The notes below the pieces were generated by a model. That model did not search any database, was not told where the DNA came from, and saw only the letters and a program-made list of their open reading frames with translations. Both the position numbers and the translations under genes were made by a program. From Flavobacterium sp. Root420 (GTDB taxonomy: Bacteria; Bacteroidota; Bacteroidia; Flavobacteriales; Flavobacteriaceae), in NCBI RefSeq assembly GCF_001427905.1, contig NZ_LMEF01000002.1, forward strand, positions 1 through 56,478: a stretch of DNA of 56,478 nucleotides, in the 5' to 3' direction. Positions 43,716 to 52,185 of this stretch are shown in pieces. The number at the start of each line of letters is the position of its first letter. Position 1 is the stretch's first letter.

Positions 43716-45619
43716 TAATATACCACTGTTGGTTTAATAAAAATGTGCAATTTTGAATTGGTTTTTCCTTTCTTTCTACTGCTAAAGAACCACTTAATAA
43801 TTGGTATTCTGGATAATAAAGGAGTTCCTGAGCCAGAATCTTCTTTTTTCAATTCATCTAAACCGCCTAACAGTATCATTTCTCCATTTTTAACACGGAC
43901 TAAAGATTCAAATTTTTGCGTTGCTTTTCCAGGAGGTGCAGTTTCTCCGGCTCTTCCTAAGAAAGAGCTTTTTTCGACTACTATAGTAAGTGTTACATTC
44001 TCATCCATAGAAACGAAAGGTTTTATAGAAAGACTTAAGTTGGCATCTGTAGATTTCCAGGTTCCTGAATTTAAGATGTCGTTTCCGATGTTACTGTTGA
44101 TTAAACGGTTACTTTGTTCAAAATAGTAACTTGTTTCTCCAATAGACAACTTCGCTTCGTGACCACTAATGGTAGCAATTTTTGGAGTTGATTCTACTTT
44201 GACGATAGAATTGTTTTCAAGCAATTTTAAATTTAGATAAAAGGCTTCAGTTACTTTTCCGAGTTTAAAGATTCCGAAACCATTAAATGCCTCAATTAAG
44301 CTGTTTACCGAGGTTGAGTTTACAGTGACATCTGTTGTTGGAAATAATGTTCCTGAGGTAACTTGTTTATTGATTTTGTCAAGTCCCGCTTTCATTCCTG
44401 TTTGGACATCGTGCGATTTATTGTATTGAACGATGATAACTTCAATTTGAACCATTGGCACTATTTTATCAATTTGTTTGATATATAGTTTTAATTCTTC
44501 AAGTATTGATTTTGACCCTGAAGCAACTAATGCGTTTAATTCTACAAATTCTTTAATTTCAAGTTTGTCCGAAAAGACTTTAGGCAATGAAGGAAGTACC
44601 AATTCAATAGACCTGTTTTCTAATTGAATTATTTCTGTTGCTCTTAATCCTTCAGAAACTTCTTCTCCAATTAAATATAAATTGTCCTGTTTTTTATAGG
44701 TATATTTTTTTCCTTTAAAGATGTGAAATAATAGTTCGTCGAACGTAATGTTGTCTGCAGAAAGTGTCGTTTTTTCATTTTCAGGTTTATTATATAAAAA
44801 ATAATTAACATGTAATTTTTCTGCGGCTTCGGTCAATAAATCAGATGCATCAGCGATATATGCCTTTACAGACAAAAGGCCGTTTTTAGTTAAGTTTACC
44901 TCATAATAACCAGGCAATCCGTTACTGGCTTTTGGTTGTTTTGCTTTTTGGCTAGTGCTGTTTAGAGAAATTGTTCCGTCTTTGTTTTTTTCTATAAAAT
45001 AGAAACCATTTTCGTCTTTAGTAGCAATTAAATCATTCGATTTTGACATCATTTCTATAACCTGGTCAAAAGGACGATTTAAGATATAAGAAGATACACG
45101 AAGATTTTTGACATCGGTTGCCAATATTAAATTCTTACCTGATTTATCAATAATTGCTTTTGCAACTGCTGATAATGTATCGTTTTCTAATTTAACAGAA
45201 AGAAAATCATTTTGAGAACTATAGCTTACATCAATTACTTTTGGAAGCTTTTTCGCGACAATAGTGACGGCTTTTCTTTTTTTGAAAAGAATAATATTAT
45301 TCATAAAAGAAACTTCAAGATCATATTTCTGTACAAGATGTATAAAAACATCTTTTACAGTAACATCAAAAAAGTTATTGGATACAGTCTGATTTAAATC
45401 AGTGTCGACATCAATATTTAGTTGATGTTCTTCGGCAATTGAAGAAATAAAATCATGAAGTGTTAAGCCAGAAACATCTATTTTAATAGTTTCATTAAGA
45501 CCTTTCTTTTGTATAGAAAGAGCATCAAATTGTTTGCTTAATTCGTTTATATCTTGTTGTGCAATAATACTATTTGTAAAAAATAGTACAATAATTACGT
45601 AACCTAATTTTTTAAACAT
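43715..45619 (-). CDS. gspD: Secretin (GspD/PilQ family)
   Basis: 634 aa. Signal peptide (1-20, ending 'SIIAQQ'), STN-like N0 domain (about 40-110), further N domains, and a C-terminal secretin domain (about 395-634) with 'VQIEVIIVQYNKSHDVQTG' and the closing 'LSRIPIIKWFFSSRKK'. It forms the outer-membrane gate. It lies 4 bases after gspE. Confidence 0.9.
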   Translation of the reverse strand: MFKKLGYVIIVLFFTNSIIAQQDINELSKQFDALSIQKKGLNETIKIDVSGLTLHDFISSIAEEHQLNIDVDTDLNQTVSNNFFDVTVKDVFIHLVQKYDLEVSFMNNIILFKKRKAVTIVAKKLPKVIDVSYSSQNDFLSVKLENDTLSAVAKAIIDKSGKNLILATDVKNLRVSSYILNRPFDQVIEMMSKSNDLIATKDENGFYFIEKNKDGTISLNSTSQKAKQPKASNGLPGYYEVNLTKNGLLSVKAYIADASDLLTEAAEKLHVNYFLYNKPENEKTTLSADNITFDELLFHIFKGKKYTYKKQDNLYLIGEEVSEGLRATEIIQLENRSIELVLPSLPKVFSDKLEIKEFVELNALVASGSKSILEELKLYIKQIDKIVPMVQIEVIIVQYNKSHDVQTGMKAGLDKINKQVTSGTLFPTTDVTVNSTSVNSLIEAFNGFGIFKLGKVTEAFYLNLKLLENNSIVKVESTPKIATISGHEAKLSIGETSYYFEQSNRLINSNIGNDILNSGTWKSTDANLSLSIKPFVSMDENVTLTIVVEKSSFLGRAGETAPPGKATQKFESLVRVKNGEMILLGGLDELKKEDSGSGTPLLSRIPIIKWFFSSRKKGKTNSKLHIFIKPTVVY

Positions 45620-45623
45620 TTAT

Positions 45624-47027
45624 TTATAAGTTAATTAAAATAGAATATATTTCTTCTAAAGCCGTCTCTCCTTCGGCCAAAATATCAAAAGCTTTTTCTG
45701 ATAGTGATTTGTAATTTTCGTCGTTGCTGAATAATTCAGTAACCGTATTGTTTTTTATCGCTTCGGCAATTAACGTATCAATTGTAAGGACTTCATAAAT
45801 TGCAGTTCTTCCTTTGTATCCGGTATGAAAACACTGATTGCATCCAACTGGTTTGTAATATGATGTTATTTCATATGGAAATTGGTAATTCATTGGAAAA
45901 TCTTTTTTTGTAAAAAGAGCTTCTTTTTTACAATTATTACAAAGTTTTCGAATTAATCGTTGCGCTACAGATAGATTTAAGGTTTCGGCAATTAAATAGG
46001 AGGGAACGCCCATATCGATCAATCTTGAAATTGTGCCTATTGCCGAATTGGTATGAATTGTTGATAATACTAAATGTCCGGTCAAAGACGCTCTGATCGC
46101 CATTAAAGCAGTTTCAGAATCTCGAATTTCTCCTAACATGATTACATCCGGATCTTGTCGTAAAAATGATTTTAATGCCGATGAAAAGGTTAAGCCAATA
46201 TCTTCTTTTAGTTGTACCTGATTAATTCCTTTTAAAGTGTATTCTATAGGATCCTCGACAGTTACTATGTTTCTACGGCTATCATTAAGTAATCGCAGTG
46301 TCGCATAAAGGGTTGTTGTTTTTCCTGAACCTGTCGGGCCGCTGATTAAAATAATTCCATTTGGTTTTTTTACAGCTTCCAGATAATGTTCCAATTCTTC
46401 TTTTTGTAGGCCAAGTGTGCTCAAGTCAATATTCGAAGCATCCTGACCTAATAAACGCATTACTATTTTTTCGCCAAATAGAGTTGGTAATATAGAAACC
46501 CTGATGTCAAATGAATCATTAGTAATCCTTCCGTCTTGTGGTAATCTTTTTTCTGTAATATTAAGTTTAGCCTTTATTTTTATTTTGTTGACTAATTCAA
46601 GATAATTTTCGCGTTCAACTTTATAGCGTTCAATTAATTGCCCGTCGATTCTAAATCTAATTCGGGCAGAATTTTCATAAACTTCAAAATGTATATCACT
46701 ACATTTTAAGGATTTGGCTTCTTCCAATAAATTTTCCAGGAAATCTCCTTTGTCAAAATTTAATGATTTATTAGAATTATCTCCACGTTCTTTTCTATAA
46801 TAAATAGAAAGTGCTTTTTCTATTTCATAAGATTCAACAGGTGTAAAGACAATGTTTTTGCCTAAAAAAAGTTCTAATTCTTCTTTGGCCTCTTCGTTAT
46901 TATAAGAATCATCAATATACAGTTCCAGAGTATTGTCAGTAACAGATTTTGGTAATATTCGATATTGATTGGCAAGATCACTTGACACAATATGCTGGTT
47001 TTCTGAAAGAATGGTGATATCCTGCAT
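45624..47027 (-). CDS. gspE: GspE/PilB-type secretion ATPase
   Basis: 467 aa. Short N1-like domain, then the type II ATPase core: Walker A 'GPTGSGKTTTLYA', Asp box 'TVEDPIEYTL', Walker B 'DPDVIMLGEIRD', His box 'TGHLVLSTIHTN'. A CxxC pair 'CNNC' and a second 'CNQC' form the zinc-binding C-terminal module of GspE/PilB. It powers pseudopilus extension; no PilT-like retraction ATPase lies in the window. Confidence 0.95.
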   Translation of the reverse strand: MQDITILSENQHIVSSDLANQYRILPKSVTDNTLELYIDDSYNNEEAKEELELFLGKNIVFTPVESYEIEKALSIYYRKERGDNSNKSLNFDKGDFLENLLEEAKSLKCSDIHFEVYENSARIRFRIDGQLIERYKVERENYLELVNKIKIKAKLNITEKRLPQDGRITNDSFDIRVSILPTLFGEKIVMRLLGQDASNIDLSTLGLQKEELEHYLEAVKKPNGIILISGPTGSGKTTTLYATLRLLNDSRRNIVTVEDPIEYTLKGINQVQLKEDIGLTFSSALKSFLRQDPDVIMLGEIRDSETALMAIRASLTGHLVLSTIHTNSAIGTISRLIDMGVPSYLIAETLNLSVAQRLIRKLCNNCKKEALFTKKDFPMNYQFPYEITSYYKPVGCNQCFHTGYKGRTAIYEVLTIDTLIAEAIKNNTVTELFSNDENYKSLSEKAFDILAEGETALEEIYSILINL

Positions 47028-47030
47028 AAT

Positions 47031-47510
47031 TTATATCAGAGTAAGTTTTTGATAAATAGATAAGTAATCTTTTATCAGAATAATAAATAAAAATAATGCC
47101 GAAAATCCTGCCAATGGAACGGTATTTTCGTGAATGATTTTTTTAAATACGAATTGTAACAGCAAAGCAAAAATCATAGACAGAATAAAAAATAAAATAA
47201 AATTTGGCAATATAAACAGGGGAGTAATAGCTATGTAAAATAATAAATCACCTAGTCCAAAATAATGTTCAAATGGATTTAGGAATTGTTTGTTTTTAAT
47301 ACTCATATAAAAAACAAGTACAATTAATGTAATAAGAAAAAAGGCTCCGTTTAAAAGGAGGTTTTTAAATAACGGAGGTTTTGTATGTGTTATGTAAATA
47401 GACAAAAGAAAGATCGCAACAGGTAATACTACATGAATGCGCCTGTATTTCCAATCCTGAAAAAATACAAACAATAAAGTAATTGATAAACAAAGTAAAG
47501 TTATTTTCAA
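47031..47510 (-). CDS. Short prepilin peptidase, A24 family
   Basis: 159 aa with about six transmembrane helices. Both catalytic aspartates of GxGD proteases are present: D19 in 'FQDWKYRRI' and D88 in 'GLGD'. The cysteine-rich N-methyltransferase domain of GspO/PilD is missing, as in the short A24 enzymes. It should process the four pseudopilins of the cluster. It lies 2 bases after gspG. Confidence 0.85.
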   Translation of the reverse strand: MKITLLCLSITLLFVFFQDWKYRRIHVVLPVAIFLLSIYITHTKPPLFKNLLLNGAFFLITLIVLVFYMSIKNKQFLNPFEHYFGLGDLLFYIAITPLFILPNFILFFILSMIFALLLQFVFKKIIHENTVPLAGFSALFLFIILIKDYLSIYQKLTLI

Positions 47511-47512
47511 GT

Positions 47513-47947
47513 TTATTCTTTTGTTACTTCGGTTAACATTTTTTTACTGTCTATTTCCCAGGTATTAAAATTGCCATCTCCATCCAGATCTGATGTTGCG
47601 GTTGCTCTGGCCACAAAAGAATCATTTGAGGCTTCAATAATTTCAATTTTATATACGGCTTGTCCGCCTTCGTCTACAGTTTGCTCTTGTTCAAAACCTA
47701 GTTCTTCCAGGCTGTTTGAATATTTTGAATGTCTGTAAAAATGACTTTTTTCCAGGCCATACAACTGATTAAGCATCGCTTGTGCTTCAATAGCTTTCGC
47801 CTGACCAATTACTGAAGTTTGATTGGGTAAAACCATTAAAAGTAGTATTCCGATAATGCATAATACAATTAAGATCTCTGTTAATGAGTATGCTTTAATT
47901 GTAGCTTTTTGGCTATTTTTTAATAATTTTTTGATCTTATCTAACAT
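47513..47947 (-). CDS. gspG: Major pseudopilin (GspG-like)
   Basis: 144 aa. A ~19-residue basic leader ends 'TIKA', then 'YSLTEILIVLCIIGILLLMV', the hydrophobic helix with Glu at +5. C-terminal part has 'MLNQLYGLEKSHFYRHSKYS' and an Asp-rich 'ATSDLDGDGNFNTWEID' loop like the calcium site of GspG. The residue before the cleavage site is Ala, not the usual Gly. It has its own promoter at 47990-47997. Confidence 0.9.
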   Translation of the reverse strand: MLDKIKKLLKNSQKATIKAYSLTEILIVLCIIGILLLMVLPNQTSVIGQAKAIEAQAMLNQLYGLEKSHFYRHSKYSNSLEELGFEQEQTVDEGGQAVYKIEIIEASNDSFVARATATSDLDGDGNFNTWEIDSKKMLTEVTKE

Positions 47948-47989
47948 TTGTATGCATTTATTTATTAAAATATGTTAATACTTTGGCGG

Positions 47990-47997
47990 CAAAAATA
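47990..47997 (-). promoter_or_regulatory. Separate promoter of gspG
   Basis: TATTTTTG on the minus strand fits TAnnTTTG and stands 42 bases upstream of the gspG start, in the 71-base gap after gspF. It would allow more pseudopilin to be made than assembly proteins. Confidence 0.5.
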
Positions 47998-48018
47998 CAA
48001 ATTGTAATGAAACTATTA

Positions 48019-49146
48019 CTATTTATTTATTATTTTACTTAAATCAAACATTGGTGCGTACATTGACACCATAATTACACCTACAATTACTCCGATAACA
48101 ATGATTATCATGGGTTCGAGAATAACACCAATCATTTTTGTCTGATGATTAATCTCTTCATTATATTGTTCTGTAAGTCGCTCAAACATAGTTTCTAACT
48201 GATTTACCTGTTCGGCAACTTCAACCATCGAAACCATTTTGTTTTCGAATACATTGTGTTTTTTTAAACTTTCGTTTAAAGAGGCACCACGGGTTATATC
48301 CTCTTTTATTTCGTGAATTGCCATTTCGATGGGATAAAATCCAATCATTTTTGCCGTAAGCGATAAAGAGTTTATTAAAGTTGTTTTTGATGTAATTAAT
48401 AAATTCATAGCCTGACAAAAACGTGAGATGTAGATTTTTCTAATCAGGTTTCCAAAATACGGAATTCGCAGAATCATTTTAGTGGTAAGAGCTCTGTAAA
48501 AATCTTTTTCCTTCAACAAGGCATGCGTGATGATCAACCCAATAATTACAGCAATTACCACTGTAAAAATGGCACCTGAATGATTGGATATTTTTATAAT
48601 AATCTGCGTGCTTTTTGGTAATTCGCTTCCAAACTGTTTAAAGACGGAGCTAAACATCGGTACAACTTTATTCAGCATAAAATAAAGTACCAGAATCGTA
48701 ACAAGCATTACAATTGCCGGATAGGTCAAAACAGAAACAATCTGTCTTTTCATCTGAATTTTTCGATTGAAGTATTTTTGAAGTTCGCCTAAAACTTCTT
48801 CCAGTTTTCTGGTTTCTTCACCAATCTGAATACTGTAATATTCGTATGCCGAGAATTGATTTGTTTCGCGCATCGACTCATAAATACTTCTTCCTGAAAT
48901 AACTTTGTCTTTAATTTGAATTATAATTTCTCTCTCAAAATTATTAGTCGACTGATTACTAATAATTTCTAGCGCTTTTTTAAAGTCAACACCAGATTTT
49001 AGCAGCATGCCCAATTCTCTGTAAAAAATTTCTTTCTTCTTGTCAGAAAGTTTTTTCGAAAATTGAAATGACGTACCAGCTGATGGTAATTTAAAATCAG
49101 TTTTTTCTGCTTTTGGTGCTTTATATGTGCTTAAATCGAGACTCAT
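48019..49146 (-). CDS. gspF: GspF/PilC-type inner-membrane platform protein
   Basis: 375 aa. Two T2SSF repeats ('FYRELGMLLKSGVDFKKALE' and 'FCQAMNLLITSKTTLINSLS') and three transmembrane segments (about 145-165, 195-212, 345-365). The final 'EPMIIIVIGVIVGVIMVSMY' is typical. It is the platform turned by GspE. Its start shares a base with the end of the GspJ-like gene. Confidence 0.92.
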   Translation of the reverse strand: MSLDLSTYKAPKAEKTDFKLPSAGTSFQFSKKLSDKKKEIFYRELGMLLKSGVDFKKALEIISNQSTNNFEREIIIQIKDKVISGRSIYESMRETNQFSAYEYYSIQIGEETRKLEEVLGELQKYFNRKIQMKRQIVSVLTYPAIVMLVTILVLYFMLNKVVPMFSSVFKQFGSELPKSTQIIIKISNHSGAIFTVVIAVIIGLIITHALLKEKDFYRALTTKMILRIPYFGNLIRKIYISRFCQAMNLLITSKTTLINSLSLTAKMIGFYPIEMAIHEIKEDITRGASLNESLKKHNVFENKMVSMVEVAEQVNQLETMFERLTEQYNEEINHQTKMIGVILEPMIIIVIGVIVGVIMVSMYAPMFDLSKIINK

Positions 49147-49646
49147 TATTTTGGTATTTTTTGTAATAATTCATTAGCATAAACTCTTTTGTAGAAATTT
49201 AAAGAAGAGGGGTTTTCATTAATTTCTACATTTAATTTTAGTTTTTGAAATAATAATTGCTGCGATTTATTCCTGACAGTATCGATAACGATTTGCTTTA
49301 ATTTAATTTTAAAAGTGTCTATAAATGTTTCGTGAGTTCTTATTGTAAAATCTTCCTGAAAATTATAGGTTACTTTTTCTCCGGCATATCCTTTAAAAAA
49401 TAATTCATTATCAATTCTGGTCATTTTTTCTTTTTCGAAAATATCTTTATTAAGGCTATAAGTTAATCGGTTTAAATCGTTTACTAATTGATTCTGATTT
49501 TTAAAATCGATCATTCGTTCTGTTACGATATTAAATATGACAAATAATATTCCCATAATAATTGCTGTAATAGCCATGCCGACAATTGTTTCTATAATCG
49601 AAAATGCCGGAATCAAATTTTTCTGATTAAGGGTTGTTTTCGACAT
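49146..49646 (-). CDS. Minor pseudopilin (GspJ-like)
   Basis: 166 aa. Leader 'MSKTTLNQKNLIPA', then 'FSIIETIVGMAITAIIMGIL' with Glu at +5. The rest is a small beta-rich domain. It overlaps the preceding pseudopilin gene by 20 bases. Subtype is by position and size. Confidence 0.75.
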   Translation of the reverse strand: MSKTTLNQKNLIPAFSIIETIVGMAITAIIMGILFVIFNIVTERMIDFKNQNQLVNDLNRLTYSLNKDIFEKEKMTRIDNELFFKGYAGEKVTYNFQEDFTIRTHETFIDTFKIKLKQIVIDTVRNKSQQLLFQKLKLNVEINENPSSLNFYKRVYANELLQKIPK

Positions 49647-49971
49647 AAAAATTTTTTTCGAATTTAAATTGTGTGCTATCTTTATATTGTACCGAAATCT
49701 TTTTTAAATGATCATTTACAATTTCTTCTTCTATCAAAAGATTTTCATTTGAAGTTTCGTATTGCAGCGAATCATTTTTTAATTGAGATAAAAAAAACAG
49801 TTCATTTACTTTGTTTTGAGTGCTGTAAAACTTAGCCGATGTTCTGGGTGTAAAAACAGAAGCAAAAATCAAAATAGCAAAATACAGGCAAATCGAAATA
49901 ATGGTTAACGCGATTACCGACTCCAGTATGGAGTTTGCTTTTAGACTACAATACTTTTTTAAGAATACCAT
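49627..49971 (-). CDS. Minor pseudopilin (GspI-like)
   Basis: About 114 aa from the internal start 'MVFLKKYCSLKA', then 'NSILESVIALTIISICLYFA' with Glu at +5. An ATG 63 bases upstream would add 21 residues ahead of the leader and overlap the previous gene far more, so I use the internal one. C-terminal domain is short and charged. The start overlaps the 3' end of the GspK-like gene by 26 bases. Confidence 0.72.
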   Translation of the reverse strand: MVFLKKYCSLKANSILESVIALTIISICLYFAILIFASVFTPRTSAKFYSTQNKVNELFFLSQLKNDSLQYETSNENLLIEEEIVNDHLKKISVQYKDSTQFKFEKNFYVENNP

Positions 49972-51157
49972 AGCCCGTTTTTTGATTGTTAAATAAAGGA
50001 ATCGAAATAAAGTAAGCAGGTCGTTTGTTGGCATTTATTTCGACATCGCTAATGGTATTGTCGTAAGACGAAGCCATTGTTTTTACAAAAAACCGATTGG
50101 TGTAAACAGAACCGTAAACATTACTTCTTAAGGCTAGTTTTCCACTACAATAAATATCGCCAAAAATTAATCCTTCTTCGGCTATCTCAATACTGCTTTT
50201 GTCCAAATCATCAGGGGAATTGCCAAAAAGAACAACGGCACCGCTTATTGTACATTCTTTTTTTATAACGATTTTGCTTTCTTCTTCATTTTTGTTGTAA
50301 ACACATACAACGGAGGGATAGTTCAAAATTACTTTTTCTTCAAGTTCAATACCTTTTGTAGCAAATGCCTGAACGGTTCCTTTAAATCCTGCTTCGAAAG
50401 TTATTTTTGGTGCAATAAGAATAACATCTTCCAGAACTGTACTTTTTTGAATTCGGATAGAGTCTTTTGATCTCAGAATAAAATTGCCTTTAAAAATAAT
50501 ATTAGAAAGTGACGAGTTTACATAAATATCCTTGGTTTCATTAAAGAATGAATTGTAATAAAGTGAATCTTTAGGTTTTTCGACATCTTTTAAAGCCGTT
50601 TTTACACCGTCTGTGTGCTCAAATATTTTTTCAAAATCAGGATTTATTTCAGGTAATCTAATATCCGAAACGGTGATTTTTCCATTATTTGTAAACTTAT
50701 TTGCGCTGTTGTTAATATAGGCGGTTTCAATAAAATCTGAAGGCAATTCGCTGTTTCCTGTTAAAGTAACGGTTCCTGAATAGCTAAGTGATTTGGATAT
50801 ATTGGTTAAATAAATAGCAGTTTTGTCTGTAATATAACTTCCAACAAAATGGGCTGAGGTTACAGTATCATTTCCTACAGATGATTCAGCCAGTAAAAGT
50901 GTGAGTAAACCGTAAGATTTGGTTTTGTAACGTCCTTCTATTCCTGAGTTTTCATCTTTTTCAATTTCTTGCGGAATAATTTTATTTCCCAAGGCAAAAT
51001 TTACGACGGATTGGTTTTGAATATATAATTCTTCCTGTAAATTGTAATATAAGTTAAGCTGATTGTACAAATTAGCAAAATACAACAATGCACCGCAAAT
51101 TATGGATACGATTAAGCAGATGTAAATGGCATATAATAAACTATGAGCTTTGACCAT
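49946..51157 (-). CDS. GspK-like tip pseudopilin with beta-solenoid body
   Basis: 403 aa. A four-residue leader 'MVKA', then 'HSLLYAIYICLIVSIICGAL', a pseudopilin helix with Tyr instead of Glu at +5. Loss of Glu5 is the hallmark of GspK at the pseudopilus tip. The body (about 190-360) has short repeated beta rungs such as 'SNIIFKGNFILRSKDSIRIQ', 'ITFEAGFKGTVQAFATKGIE' and 'GLIFGDIYCSGKLALRSNVY', like a bactofilin-type solenoid in place of the usual GspK domain. Confidence 0.75.
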   Translation of the reverse strand: MVKAHSLLYAIYICLIVSIICGALLYFANLYNQLNLYYNLQEELYIQNQSVVNFALGNKIIPQEIEKDENSGIEGRYKTKSYGLLTLLLAESSVGNDTVTSAHFVGSYITDKTAIYLTNISKSLSYSGTVTLTGNSELPSDFIETAYINNSANKFTNNGKITVSDIRLPEINPDFEKIFEHTDGVKTALKDVEKPKDSLYYNSFFNETKDIYVNSSLSNIIFKGNFILRSKDSIRIQKSTVLEDVILIAPKITFEAGFKGTVQAFATKGIELEEKVILNYPSVVCVYNKNEEESKIVIKKECTISGAVVLFGNSPDDLDKSSIEIAEEGLIFGDIYCSGKLALRSNVYGSVYTNRFFVKTMASSYDNTISDVEINANKRPAYFISIPLFNNQKTGYGILKKVL

Positions 51158-51161
51158 TAGT

Positions 51162-51947
51162 TTATTGCTTTTTTGTAAATATGTTTTTAAAGAAAGATTT
51201 TATTTTAGAATCTTTCTTTGAAGCTTTATCAGCTGCTTTTTTCTTTTCTTTTTGCGCTGCTTTTTCTTTTGCTATTCTTTCTTTTTCGGCTTTTTCTTTT
51301 TCTTTGGTTGCCGTTTTGTATGAAGTTAAAGTGTTAGAATCCTGAGTAATTTCAAGTTCTTTTGCTTCTTTTTGAGATTTTTCAATTTTAGCCTGTTCTT
51401 CTTTTAGTTTGTATTCCTGAGATTTAGACAGTTTTTGTTTTTTGATAATAAGAGTTCCTTTTTTGTAAACAAGCGTATCTTTCTTTTCGAAGTTTACCCA
51501 TTTACCGGTTTTTAAATCATTGCTGTATTTTCCGGTTTCGGCAAGAGCACCATTTTGATCATAACGTAAATAGTTGCCACATTTTAAACCTTTTTTCCAT
51601 TTTTGAACAGATTCAATTGTTCCGTTTTGATGCCAGGTTTTCCAGATTCCTACTTTTAAGCCTTCTTTAAACTGACCTTGTTCAGCCAGCTGATTGCTAT
51701 GATACATTTTTAGAAATTTATGGTGAAGCAAAGTTCCGGCAATACCCGATTCGGCACTATGAATTGCACCGCCTTTAAACCAATAGTATATTTTATGGTC
51801 TTTTACCTTTATTATTTTATCAGTAGTGTAAAATTCATATCTGAAGTTGGCATCAGAAATGCGTTTAATGGCATACGGATCTGAAAAAGAAACCAAAAAA
51901 AGACTAAAAAAAAGCAGTAAAAAGCCGGATAATACTTTTGTTTTCAA
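51162..51947 (-). CDS. MORN/YwqK-repeat exported protein, first gene of the secretion cluster
   Basis: 261 aa. Signal peptide (about 1-22, 'LFLVSFSDP'), then three or more antitoxin-YwqK/MORN-type repeats ('MYHSNQLAEQGQFKEGLKVG', 'KTWHQNGTIESVQKWKKGLK', 'LRYDQNGALAETGKYSNDLK') and a long Lys/Glu-rich charged tail (about 190-261). It ends 4 bases before the GspK-like gene, so it is probably the first gene of the operon. 'YwqK' is a family name; I do not infer antitoxin function here. Confidence 0.8.
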   Translation of the reverse strand: MKTKVLSGFLLLFFSLFLVSFSDPYAIKRISDANFRYEFYTTDKIIKVKDHKIYYWFKGGAIHSAESGIAGTLLHHKFLKMYHSNQLAEQGQFKEGLKVGIWKTWHQNGTIESVQKWKKGLKCGNYLRYDQNGALAETGKYSNDLKTGKWVNFEKKDTLVYKKGTLIIKKQKLSKSQEYKLKEEQAKIEKSQKEAKELEITQDSNTLTSYKTATKEKEKAEKERIAKEKAAQKEKKKAADKASKKDSKIKSFFKNIFTKKQ

Positions 51948-52185
51948 TGTGGTATTTTTTTTAATAAAACTGGGGCAAGATAAACTTTTAAAATTCTTTT
52001 ACAAATAAATTCTGTAGGTTTTTTAATGATAAAGAAATGTTATGGAATCGAAATTAGAATTCCTCTTTTGCACCATTAAATTAACACTGAAATACCAGTA
52101 ATTTTCTATCTTTGAAAAGCTGAAAATTGCCTTTTGACGCATTTTTTAGATATTGTTTTGTTGCGTGAGTTCTTTTATATATTGA

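Noticed and set aside
51162..51947. Toxin-antitoxin locus from the YwqK 'antitoxin' name
   Set aside because: The protein is exported and made of MORN-type repeats, and no toxin gene adjoins it; the gene abuts the secretion cluster.
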